Source of the DNA: Entonaema liquescens
Taxonomy: Eukaryota; Ascomycota; Sordariomycetes; Xylariales; Xylariaceae
Assembly: GCA_902805475.1 (NCBI GenBank)
Contig: CADCSX010000010.1
Coordinates: forward strand, 1,893,001 to 1,957,000
Reading direction: 5' to 3'
Length of the DNA stretch: 64,000 nucleotides
A program made the translations under genes and the position numbers. Positions 56,088 to 64,000 of this stretch are shown here, in pieces. Below the pieces are notes generated by a model that had not been told where the DNA came from, ran no database searches, and saw nothing but the letters and a program-made list of their open reading frames with translations. Every line of letters starts with the position of its first letter. The first letter of the stretch is position 1.

Positions 56088-57822
56088 ATGGAAACCTCGA
56101 AAAAGTTGGCGGCGCCGGTCGCTGATGCGCCCCTCGCTAACACTTCGCTCCCTAACCTTGAACAGGCAAACCGCGATGTTGATACCCCTGAGATAATGAC
56201 ACGAGATGATGGCCCGCGGAGGAAACCGCTCGCCTTCCATATGTCTTTTGTAACTCTTAACATTATGTGCTTTGTTGTTTCTATGGACGCCACCGTCCTC
56301 GCTGTTGCGATACCAGTATAGCATTACATTCCGATACTATTTGGTTTTGAAATAGCTAATGATAATTTAGGTCATAGCTCACGAGCTCAGCGGAACTACA
56401 CTGGAGGCTTTTTGGGCTAGCATAGCTTTTTTGCTCGCGGTCTGCGTCATTCAACCTATATACACCAGCGTGTCCAATGTTATAGGTCGTGCGATACCGT
56501 TGTATTCTTCCTTCTTACTCTTCATCGTTGGCTCCATCATCTTCGCGCTATCACGGAGCATGGCCGTCCTGATCACCGGCCGTGTTATTCAGGGGTTCGG
56601 GGCCGGAGGATTGGACGTGCTGTGCGAGATCATCCTTGCTGATATAACGACTCTAAAGGAACGTCCGAAGTACATCGGATTTCTGTCGATTCCGATGTTA
56701 GCAGGTACAATCCTCGGGCCCATCCTCGGAGGTGTATTCAGCCAATTCGTGACATGGAGGTGGATTGGGTGGATTAATCTACCTCTATCAGCTGTCGGTC
56801 TTCTGCTAGCGGTGCTTTTCTTAAGCCTCAAACCTATCGGTCTAACATTTCAAGAGAAGATACGTCGCCTGGACTGGGGTGGTATGACTCTATTTACAAT
56901 CGGATGCACGTTATTCGCGTCACCAGTTGCCTGGGCCGGTGCCATGTTCCCTTGGTCCTCTTATAAGACCTTGGTCCCGCTGTGCCTGGGCGTTGTCGTC
57001 TTAGTTATATTTGCGTGGTACGAATCACGACCAGTCGAGCCAGTCTTCCCATATCGGATCTTTAAGAGCCGTACCGCATCTATGGCACTCATCTCGACCT
57101 TCTTCCACGGGGTCGTCACTTACAGCATTGTCATGTATACCCCGCTATTCTTCCAGGCAGTATACTTGGACGCCCCATTGCAATCTGCTGTGATGTGTCT
57201 TCCGCTGGCCTGCATCTCTGCTGGCTTCGGCCTCTTCTCAGCTATCACGGTAGAAATAATCCGCAAATATCGATTGCTTATTTGGACGAATTGGACCTTG
57301 ACTGCCGTTGGCGTAGGGATTCTCAGCCTTCTAGATCGTTCCTCCGCCCTTGCCGCCAAAGCTTCCCTTCAAGTTCCGCTTGCTATTGGGATGGGTAGTT
57401 TATTCTCACTCCTGAATCTCCCCTTGCAGGCTAGTTTGGCAAATGCTGACGATATGGGCCTTGCCGCGGGGATCCTAGTCTCTTTCCGATTGTTTGGTGG
57501 GCTTATTGGGTTAGCAATATGTTCCACAGTGTTCAACAACGTTTTCAACTCTCAGATCAATCTGCTTGGGCCATTGCCTGGTGATCTGGCCATTTTAAGC
57601 GATGTACGGGAAGCTGTCGGCCTCGTACCGCTTTTGAGAGATCTAAATATAACACCCGACTTATTGGACGAAGTCATCGAGGCATATAGGATGTCGATCT
57701 CTGCTGTGTTCTGGGCGCTTGCAGGGATAGCTGGATTAGCATTCTTCCTTTCTCTTTTAATCAAGGAGAAGTCGCTAGAGAGCGAAGAGCTAGGAAAGCA
57801 GCACTTGGAGGAGAAAGCGTAA
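56088..57822 (+). CDS. MFS drug transporter (DHA2, 14 helices)
   Basis: Predicted proton-coupled exporter. Two exons, 56088-56315 and 56371-57822, join as LAVAIP-VIAHELSGTT to 559 residues. The N-terminal cytoplasmic part is about 60 residues. SMDATVLAVAIPVI is the helix 1 motif of this family (normally LDxTIVxxALP). GRVIQGFGAGGLDVLCEIILADI is the helix 4-5 block, and GGVFSQFVTWRWIGWINLPLSAVG the helix 6 block. The C terminus is charged and cytosolic (LIKEKSLESEELGKQH). Frame intact. Substrate unknown. It lies 650 bases upstream of an APH-family kinase on the same strand. Confidence 0.9.
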
Positions 57823-57904
57823 CAGGCTTTTTTGTTAACCAAATCAACGTATTTATAGATTTATAATTATCGGGATATAATATGAAGTGACCCTAATGCC
57901 TTAC

Positions 57905-57937
57905 CCCCCCCCCCCCCATCCCGCCCCCCTTTAACTA
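57905..57937. repeat. C-rich homopolymer tract
   Basis: A run of 14 C, then ATCCCG, then 7 C, located 83 bases after the MFS stop codon. Homopolymer length here is likely unreliable in any assembly. Confidence 0.8.
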
Positions 57938-58045
57938 ACACAAAGATAGGTATTTTTACAATATATAGGTACCTAGGTAGATACTTAGGTCTATACAAGA
58001 CTTTAGAACCCGAATACTCACGGGAGTAGAAACTACACTCATAAC

Positions 58046-58456
58046 TTAATTTCCACTGAGATGAGCAAAAGCTTTCATGTTGAGCCTTTGGGTGACGCGT
58101 CTAGTTGTTGGGTCACCAAACCTAGCTGCCGGTGGGCCTTCAGGTTGCTGATTTCCTGATAATTCGAAATGTCGGTTATCTCGCTGTAGGGATTTCCCGA
58201 TGTCTTCACCGCGTCGACCATAGTGCTGAGCGAGATATTGACTATGACCCTCCTTCACGAGACCATCGTGCTCGAGACGACCCAAAGCTCCGCCAACAAA
58301 ATTCTGGCAATTAGGGAGGCAGAGCAACCCACTTACCACTAAATGACGCACGAGCCATCTTGAAGACGCAAGGTGAACTTCTCTGATACCAACAAATCGC
58401 TTCATTCGATATAATATTATCATTTCATTCCTAGTCGTTCTTCGCCAAGTACACAC
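58046..58456 (-). CDS. Doubtful small ORF
   Basis: A 136-residue open frame. The stretch from about 58302 down to 58046 has a plausible hydrophilic composition (NFVGGALGRLEHDG, KEGHSQYLAQHYGRRGED), but I know no family for it. A short exon MARASFSG with a GTAAGT donor lies just upstream at about 58357-58336, and a CCAG acceptor sits right before AAT TTT GTT, but the phases do not agree. It may be a small spliced gene or chance. Low confidence. Confidence 0.3.
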   Translation of the reverse strand: MCTWRRTTRNEMIILYRMKRFVGIREVHLASSRWLVRHLVVSGLLCLPNCQNFVGGALGRLEHDGLVKEGHSQYLAQHYGRRGEDIGKSLQRDNRHFELSGNQQPEGPPAARFGDPTTRRVTQRLNMKAFAHLSGN

Positions 58457-58478
58457 TGTATCTCCAGCCGAGTAAGGG

Positions 58479-59375
58479 ATGGAACACGAGGAACAAACGG
58501 AAGCTGTTTCTGAACAGCAAGAGAAACCTATCTTAAAAATTTCATCTCTGCTCGGCCCCCCTCCTTATGTGCTCGATCCCAAAGACCTTCCGGACTCGTT
58601 TAATCCATTTCCTGGCAAGGTTGGGAGTCAATTCCGGCAGGTCGACGAAGGTGTGTTAGTCAAATATGGACCCGAAGTTTCCCTGGCCGAAGCCGAGGCC
58701 ATGGACTACATTTCTCATCATACTAGCATCAAATGTCCAAAGGTTCTTGGAGCCTATGTACTAGACGGGAACGGCTATATCATCATGTCTTTTGAGCAAG
58801 GCAAGACATTGGCGGCATTCTGGAAAGGTGCCTCTAAACAAGACAGAGAAGCAGTGATTGAGCAAATGCAGCGCTATATGAGCGAAATGCGTAACATTAA
58901 GGGTGATTACATAGGTGGATTCAACCGCAGCCCTTGCGTGGCGGGCGAGTTTGACTGGGATTTTTATGAGAGCGACCACAAGTACGGCCCCTATCCCGAC
59001 GAATATGCATTCAACGAAGGAATTATGGAGGCTCTGTCGCGTGCAGGTCCTGTACCTGATAATACGGATCCCGAATCCCCAGAATATAATAGAAGATATG
59101 AGACACGACAACTGGTGCACTCTCTTCACAACCACGAAACCGTATTCACGCATGGAGACCTGAATGCCGGCAATATACTGGTACAAGATGACCTGACAGT
59201 AGTTATCCTGGATTGGTACACGGCAGGATTCTATCCTGCTTACTGGGAATGGTACAAAGCTACCTGGCATGGTGTATTTCAGCAGAGTTTCATACGTCAG
59301 GTAGAACGTTATATTCCGCCTTACTGGATTGAAGCCAATATCATGAATCAGATATTCAATAAGATCCTCGGGTAG
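58479..59375 (+). CDS. Aminoglycoside phosphotransferase (APH)-family protein
   Basis: Protein-kinase-like fold of the APH superfamily, common and mostly uncharacterised in fungi. Single exon, 298 residues. LVKYGPEVSLAEAEAMDYI holds the expected ATP-binding Lys and the helix C Glu. YIIMSFEQGKTLAAFW is the hinge region. VFTHGDLNAGNILV is the catalytic loop (HGDLxxxN), and VVILDWYTAGFYPAYWEW carries the metal-binding Asp followed by the aromatic-rich tail typical of fungal members. All catalytic residues appear intact. The phosphate acceptor is unknown; antibiotic resistance should not be assumed. Confidence 0.92.
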   Translation: MEHEEQTEAVSEQQEKPILKISSLLGPPPYVLDPKDLPDSFNPFPGKVGSQFRQVDEGVLVKYGPEVSLAEAEAMDYISHHTSIKCPKVLGAYVLDGNGYIIMSFEQGKTLAAFWKGASKQDREAVIEQMQRYMSEMRNIKGDYIGGFNRSPCVAGEFDWDFYESDHKYGPYPDEYAFNEGIMEALSRAGPVPDNTDPESPEYNRRYETRQLVHSLHNHETVFTHGDLNAGNILVQDDLTVVILDWYTAGFYPAYWEWYKATWHGVFQQSFIRQVERYIPPYWIEANIMNQIFNKILG

Positions 59376-59746
59376 ACACCTCGATATAATACCTTGATTT
59401 TAATTAATTTCTAGGCGATAGTATCAAGATACTATCTTAAATCTAGGAATCGAATGTACCTAGGTACTTAAATGGATGGCCGAAGGTTGGTTATTACCTA
59501 TTGTGTAATGAGCTTGAACTTGCAAAAGGTGAGTTTATTTCGTACATGTCTCTTTGTTAGGAATCACCTGTGTGCCTTAAGCGCCGGTCGCCAATCCTTG
59601 GCAATTATCCACCGCATCCAGTACACGCGGTTCCTATAAACGTCGATCCTAAACCAAAATATACCATAACTTTAATAATACAATACCAACGATAAAACAA
59701 GCAAACACCAATCCTTACCATGCTTACAGCATCTCGCGATAAATAG
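59376..59746. other. Intergenic, no gene seen
   Basis: Contains GTACCTAGGTACTT near 59457. May include the first exon of the following gene, which I could not place. Confidence 0.45.
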
Positions 59747-60250
59747 GTAGATCAATACACCATATCCGTCGTCCTCTGGGGTGGTGAGCAGGCTGCAGAA
59801 GATTCCAGCGGACATGTCGCTATCGCTGTCCACAATAGCGTATCACAGCCTGTTACTTGCCATCTACATCACGCGCGCTGCCCAGACCAAGTCCGCTTCA
59901 TCTACGAGTCGCTCCCGGATCAGAAGTTTGATGCGGACCCCGCTCCTCGCGGGCGATGTAACATACGTGTTAACTTATCCGCCGAAGATGCCCGTGTCGC
60001 TAACTCGGTACTGAATCGCTTTGGTGCTGACGAATCTCAGTTGCCGTTTTACGGTGAAGGTAACTGTCATAACTGGGCGGCTGGCGCCATAGGTGCGTTG
60101 GAGAAGGCAGGCTTGGCAGAGCCCGGCGACGGGGAGCGATGGGCCGCACTGATCGGTAAAGGCCCGTCAGCTATGAAATCAAGCTGGATCGATGATGCAG
60201 GCAGACAATGGGTGCCTTGCGACAAGTTCAACCAGCGATGTCATGATTAA
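59747..60250 (+). CDS. Small protein with His and GNC motifs, possible LRAT-like papain-fold enzyme; 5' end unresolved
   Basis: A 167-codon open frame, not the longer offset frame at 59781. It reads VDQYTISVVLWGGEQAA, then GHVAIAVHN, and later YGEGNCHNWAAGAIGALEKAGLAEPGDG, ending CDKFNQRCHD. A His in an HVAIAV strand followed about 85 residues later by NC-x-NW recalls the order of catalytic His and Cys in LRAT/PPPDE-type permuted papain folds (inference). AAATAG directly before 59747 could be a 3' splice site. Alternatively an ATG at 59720 is in frame (MLTASRDK) but is followed by TAG at 59744. So either an upstream exon exists or the gene carries a nonsense codon. Confidence 0.6.
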   Translation, partial: VDQYTISVVLWGGEQAAEDSSGHVAIAVHNSVSQPVTCHLHHARCPDQVRFIYESLPDQKFDADPAPRGRCNIRVNLSAEDARVANSVLNRFGADESQLPFYGEGNCHNWAAGAIGALEKAGLAEPGDGERWAALIGKGPSAMKSSWIDDAGRQWVPCDKFNQRCHD

Positions 60251-60803
60251 TATTACATCCGACTTCGAACTCGAAACCAAGCTGCTACTGTATAAGGGAG
60301 AAAAAAAAAGCCAAGCAAAGATCTCAACCCATAGGCTACTAAAATAGCTCCAAGACTTTTGAGTACTATACGCGCGTGCCTTTTTGTACTGCTCTTCCCG
60401 AATTACCTTGATAAATCAAACCCTATAAGCCTAGTTCATAATCTCACCACTCCCGGATATAAAATACATCAGCAACAGATTCCCTTGTCCAACCCCTTTA
60501 CACCTACCCAAATTGCCAACCTCATGTAAAGAAAAGTCATCTCTAGAAGGCTCTCACTAGATCATAAAAAAAAAAAAAAAAAAATTTTTTGCCTCCTAAG
60601 TATCCTCCTCCACAACAGATTCAAGTTCGTCAAAATCGCGAATCACCGGACCGAGCCCATCTGAGCTATTTGGACTTAGGATGGGGCGCCACCTATGCTG
60701 GAAGGACTGTGGCCAGGGTCGAGAAAGCCATCCACGCGCATCACGTCCAGGTTAAGATCCAGAGGCGCCGGTGCCTTCGTACGGCGTATGCCCATGCTAG
60801 TAC
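60251..60803. other. Intergenic between convergent genes
   Basis: No gene seen. Contains a run of about 18 A followed by T at 60567-60591. Confidence 0.5.
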
Positions 60804-63644
60804 TCATACCCTGTTGTGGTAGTAGCTGTCTGGGTTCTTCAAGTCTACCGCCCCTAAGCCGGCACTGCCGGGCCCAAACGTAGCGTAGCTGCGCTCACTC
60901 CTAGCACCTCGCGAACTGGCGTAGCTCTTGTGTCCCTGATAATTCCCCGCTGACGAGGACGGCCGGACAATGCTCGAGGCAGTATCGTCCGAACCACCCC
61001 ACGTCGTAGTAGGTGTCAGGGGCACAGGGAAAGCTACGCTGTTGGTTGGGGACAGCATGCTCCGCGGTGTATAAAACCCACTATTACTGGAACGGCTGGT
61101 AACGGTCCTCGGCGGCCGTGGTAACTTCTGTGCCTGAGCTCTCATCATACGCAACACGGGATCACCCGAGTGCGCGTTGGAATAAGTAGACGCATCCGAA
61201 TCGGCACTCTCACCGCCGCTGGCGCTGCTACTCTGCTGCCAAGTCCGAGGCGCGAGCCAGCAGTGCGAGAGCTCATGGCAAGCTTCAGTAGCAGACGCGG
61301 ACACAGCCTTCCATGGCGGGGCTTTGGTGCCTTTAAAGCGCGGAGAGAGATGGTACGACACATTATCTTTATATCTAACGTTAGGTGTGTCGACTGACAC
61401 GCTGGCCAGTGTTTGCAAGATACCATAGATGAGTACCCAGCGGCCACGACGAGCAACGAAGGGGTCTACGGCGCCAACTTGATCCGCCTTCTCAAACTTG
61501 ACGAAGTTTTCGATTAGGTCGGACTGCGTGAAATCAGACCCCAGGATGTATATGTTTGTTGCCTCGGTATATGCTAGCTGCGCACGCCTTTCGGCAATGC
61601 GATCGTCGGCAGCTTGTTTTGTGTTGTTACTGCTGTTATTCTTTTCCTTCTTGAACCTTTCTCGGCTTGAGGTGGACGAAGACGTAGTACTTGGTAAGAT
61701 TGACTCGGGGACAAGCGGGTAGGGGTGCGGGATATGGGGAAATCGCATACGGTTATCGAACTCGATCAGCATGTCGGTGAGAGGCAGATCGGGTGTATCT
61801 GGGTCGAACGACTTATTACCACTCTCCGAAACCATCATCCATTTGCGGCTACTTCGTGTCTCCGACTCGTCCCATACGATATCTCGATTGACAAGGTAGT
61901 CGTAAAGTGCACCAAAATCCTTTTGCATCTGTTTTGCTAATGTCCTGCTGAGCCAGGTCTCCTCGCCTTCCGCAGTCCTCACACCGGCTTCGGGTGGAGG
62001 CCAATAACCGTGGACCTTGGCGTAATGAGATATGAAGAATTGGCGCAACCGTTCAGCCGTATCTCTCGCGGCACCCCTTGCGGCTGGGCCGGTAGTTGGC
62101 CAAAGATCTCCGCAAGAAAACTCGGCGAGGCGCTCTTCTGCTGCTTGTACGCGGAGTTGAGTCTCGAGGCAGGCCCTTTCTAGAAGGGCTCTGGTGATAG
62201 GTGTGACCATCTTAAAATCTGCGCAGGCTTCTAAACGGGAATACATCCCGGTGCAATGTACGAAAGCTTCGCACCAACCCTCTTCCCACCGTACCTCTGG
62301 TGTTTCCGACCACACAAGAAGAGACACAGCTGTTTCCGGGTCATTTCGAGGGTCATCAATGCCACGAGCGGACAGATAATTAAGAATAGTGCCAAGATTA
62401 TCTGTCTCAAGTGGCATATAAGCTTTAAGGCGTGCAAGCAGGTCGGACAGCGCCTGGGAAAGAGATAGGCCAACTAGGGAAGCATGATATAGAAGCGCAA
62501 ATACATTACGCGTCGTTATGGCGTAACGGTGGGCCTCTACTTTACTCATATTCGGGGGCGTTGGGAAGTACATCTCATAGGATATCTGACCGTCGGCGTC
62601 TGTAAGACTGGTATCTTCGGACACCGGGGGCGTGGGCTGACCGTTCCGACCCAAGTTATAACCGAGTTGTGGATGCGAGCTGTGTGGCCGTAACATCGGC
62701 GGCGCCCCGATAGGCGATTGAGGGACGTGCATGCGTAAGTCATATTCGTCCTCTGTCGACCCTTCACGAAGAAGGGTGATCAGGAATCGAGATTCTGTCG
62801 CTTCGATGATATGAGATGACAAACGGAAGGAAGGGTTCGGCCGCGGGCTCTGCCCTTTGCGACCGAAGAAGACTAATACATCTCCATTAGGATCCCATAG
62901 CTCTGGGTCCTTTCGGAGCTTGTTCCACCGTTGAACAGGTCTCCCAGCGCCGATCCAACGCTTGATTAGGGGTGTTGTCGAAAGTGGAGGAATTGGTGGC
63001 AGTTTAGCGGACGGCGGCGGCGAGACCATTTGCTGATACTCCGGGTCCCAAACCAATTGCTGTGGGGTTTGCACGGACGTTGAAGGAAGCTCGTGCACAT
63101 CGAAGAACTCGGCATCGCTATAGGACCTCGTGGCGATGGACGACTCGGGCCTAGGGATTTCCATTCCTTTCTTCTTCTTAGCTCCGAACGTAAAGGCCTT
63201 CGTTAGATTTTTACGGAACTCGTCACTCTTCTTGTCTACCGCACTTCGAAATCCTGACCGTTCTATTCCCGATACATCCTCCGTCCTCAAAACTGGCTTC
63301 CTCGTCCTAGCGTACGCGAAATCAGGCATCGGCCCTTGATGCGGCTGGTTGTTGTTACTGCTACCCTCCTTCTTTCCGCACTCACTTCCACCGCTCTGAC
63401 TGCCCGTGCTAGGGTTGCCTAAGTTTATGACATGGGTACGATAATTGATCAGGTCCATCTCCCTTGACGGCTCAGAGAACTTGAGGAACCGCGCGTTTGT
63501 TGTGCCATAGCCGGTACCTTGCGGGAAGCCAGGGTCATTGATTGAAACATCGTCGCTCTCGGAATAACGATTGCTATCTGGTGATCGCACGCCCGACTTT
63601 GTGTCAGTGATCTTTTTCCTGACGTAAGCGCTACGGCCAGACAT
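60804..63644 (-). CDS. Large conserved fungal protein of unknown function
   Basis: Single exon, 946 residues. The N-terminal 250 residues are disordered: basic, then rich in Ser, Pro and Gln. RWIGAGRPVQRWNKLRKDPELWDPNGDVLVFFGRKGQ starts a folded region in which most of the sequence is alpha/beta (YAITTRNVFALLYHASLVGLSLSQALSDL and later). Residues about 540-760 are rich in Trp, Tyr and Arg. The C-terminal 150 residues are again Ser/Thr/Gly-rich and disordered. No signal peptide or membrane helix. It resembles a large protein family seen across filamentous ascomycetes, possibly the one filed under DUF8004; that name is from memory and unchecked. I assign no function. Confidence 0.85.
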   Translation of the reverse strand: MSGRSAYVRKKITDTKSGVRSPDSNRYSESDDVSINDPGFPQGTGYGTTNARFLKFSEPSREMDLINYRTHVINLGNPSTGSQSGGSECGKKEGSSNNNQPHQGPMPDFAYARTRKPVLRTEDVSGIERSGFRSAVDKKSDEFRKNLTKAFTFGAKKKKGMEIPRPESSIATRSYSDAEFFDVHELPSTSVQTPQQLVWDPEYQQMVSPPPSAKLPPIPPLSTTPLIKRWIGAGRPVQRWNKLRKDPELWDPNGDVLVFFGRKGQSPRPNPSFRLSSHIIEATESRFLITLLREGSTEDEYDLRMHVPQSPIGAPPMLRPHSSHPQLGYNLGRNGQPTPPVSEDTSLTDADGQISYEMYFPTPPNMSKVEAHRYAITTRNVFALLYHASLVGLSLSQALSDLLARLKAYMPLETDNLGTILNYLSARGIDDPRNDPETAVSLLVWSETPEVRWEEGWCEAFVHCTGMYSRLEACADFKMVTPITRALLERACLETQLRVQAAEERLAEFSCGDLWPTTGPAARGAARDTAERLRQFFISHYAKVHGYWPPPEAGVRTAEGEETWLSRTLAKQMQKDFGALYDYLVNRDIVWDESETRSSRKWMMVSESGNKSFDPDTPDLPLTDMLIEFDNRMRFPHIPHPYPLVPESILPSTTSSSTSSRERFKKEKNNSSNNTKQAADDRIAERRAQLAYTEATNIYILGSDFTQSDLIENFVKFEKADQVGAVDPFVARRGRWVLIYGILQTLASVSVDTPNVRYKDNVSYHLSPRFKGTKAPPWKAVSASATEACHELSHCWLAPRTWQQSSSASGGESADSDASTYSNAHSGDPVLRMMRAQAQKLPRPPRTVTSRSSNSGFYTPRSMLSPTNSVAFPVPLTPTTTWGGSDDTASSIVRPSSSAGNYQGHKSYASSRGARSERSYATFGPGSAGLGAVDLKNPDSYYHNRV

Positions 63645-64000
63645 GACACCGGAGCCGGAGGCGAGAGAGATAACTCGCTTGCCCAGTTGGTATTATGTTC
63701 AATTTATGACTGTGCTATGTATATCTTGATACCGTAGGGGAGAAGCAGTTTGAATCGAGGGCCTTTTCAGAGACGCAATGAGGCGTGCTGAAACCCCAAG
63801 TAGCTCAATCAATCTCTGCAAAGATAGGTCCAGCAAAGGTGGTTGGTAGAATGCTATCGAGTAACCATCTAACACAACGTAGAGGCTCGGTTACGGTTAC
63901 ACGTATCCGCTATGAGCCGCAAAGTTGAGCTGGGGAAGCACTCGCCACTGTTTGTTGGTCGAAAGAAGCAGGTCACCTAGGTGTAACTCCGCAATCAGGC
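63645..64000. other. Upstream region of the large fungal protein gene
   Basis: No ORF of note; presumed promoter and 5' leader of the gene at 60804-63644. Confidence 0.5.

Noticed and set aside
59781..60014. 77-residue ORF beginning IPADMSLSLS
   Set aside because: The overlapping frame from 59747 gives a longer, family-like protein through to 60250.

Overview
The window is nuclear DNA of a filamentous ascomycete, most likely a Sordariomycete. The evidence is short GT-AG introns (about 45-140 bases) in most genes, fungus-specific families (Zn2Cys6 regulator, LaeA-like methyltransferase, MpaB-type oxygenase, many 14-helix MFS transporters), a nuclear tRNA-Thr with an intron, and AT-rich tracts with the signature of repeat-induced point mutation (RIP). 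I cannot name the species.

Layout. 1-4.4 kb: mitochondrial elongation factor G (cut by the window start) and a GPI-anchored aspartic protease, both minus strand. 5.3-8.7 kb: a strongly RIP-mutated AT-rich block in which a 670-base, non-RIPed inverted-repeat transposon sits intact. 9.8-19.7 kb: a four-helix membrane protein, an MFS transporter, a Zn2Cys6 regulator and a second MFS transporter convergent with it. 20.3-24.1 kb: one small conserved ORF, then 3.6 kb without recognisable genes but with a pair of hairpin-rich repeats 510 bases apart.

24.1-33.5 kb: an accessory neighbourhood of a secreted heme-thiolate peroxygenase, an MFS transporter with an in-frame stop, a short-chain dehydrogenase, a DJ-1/PfpI protein and a secreted gamma-glutamyltransferase. 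These could form an oxidative or detoxification module with export, but no scaffold synthase is present and joint function is inference. 34.5-39.2 kb: a nuclear-looking coiled-coil protein, a second RIP-mutated element bounded by inverted repeats, and a nine-exon LaeA-like methyltransferase. 41.5-43.6 kb: tRNA-Thr and an MpaB/rubber-oxygenase family protein.

44.8-54.0 kb is a housekeeping stretch: PIG-S, a very-long-chain acyl-CoA synthetase/transport protein, DPH2 and a MARVEL-like membrane protein. 56.1-63.6 kb: a third drug-type MFS transporter, a doubtful small ORF, an APH-family kinase, a small protein with His and Cys motifs recalling LRAT-type papain folds, and a 946-residue conserved fungal protein.

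Exon-intron structures were built by hand from GT/AG sites, phase and family resemblance; exon coordinates are in each entry. No homology search, RNA data or folding program was available. Two transporter genes carry apparent lesions (one frameshift, one nonsense codon), and one regulator closes its reading frame only with an 8-base exon.
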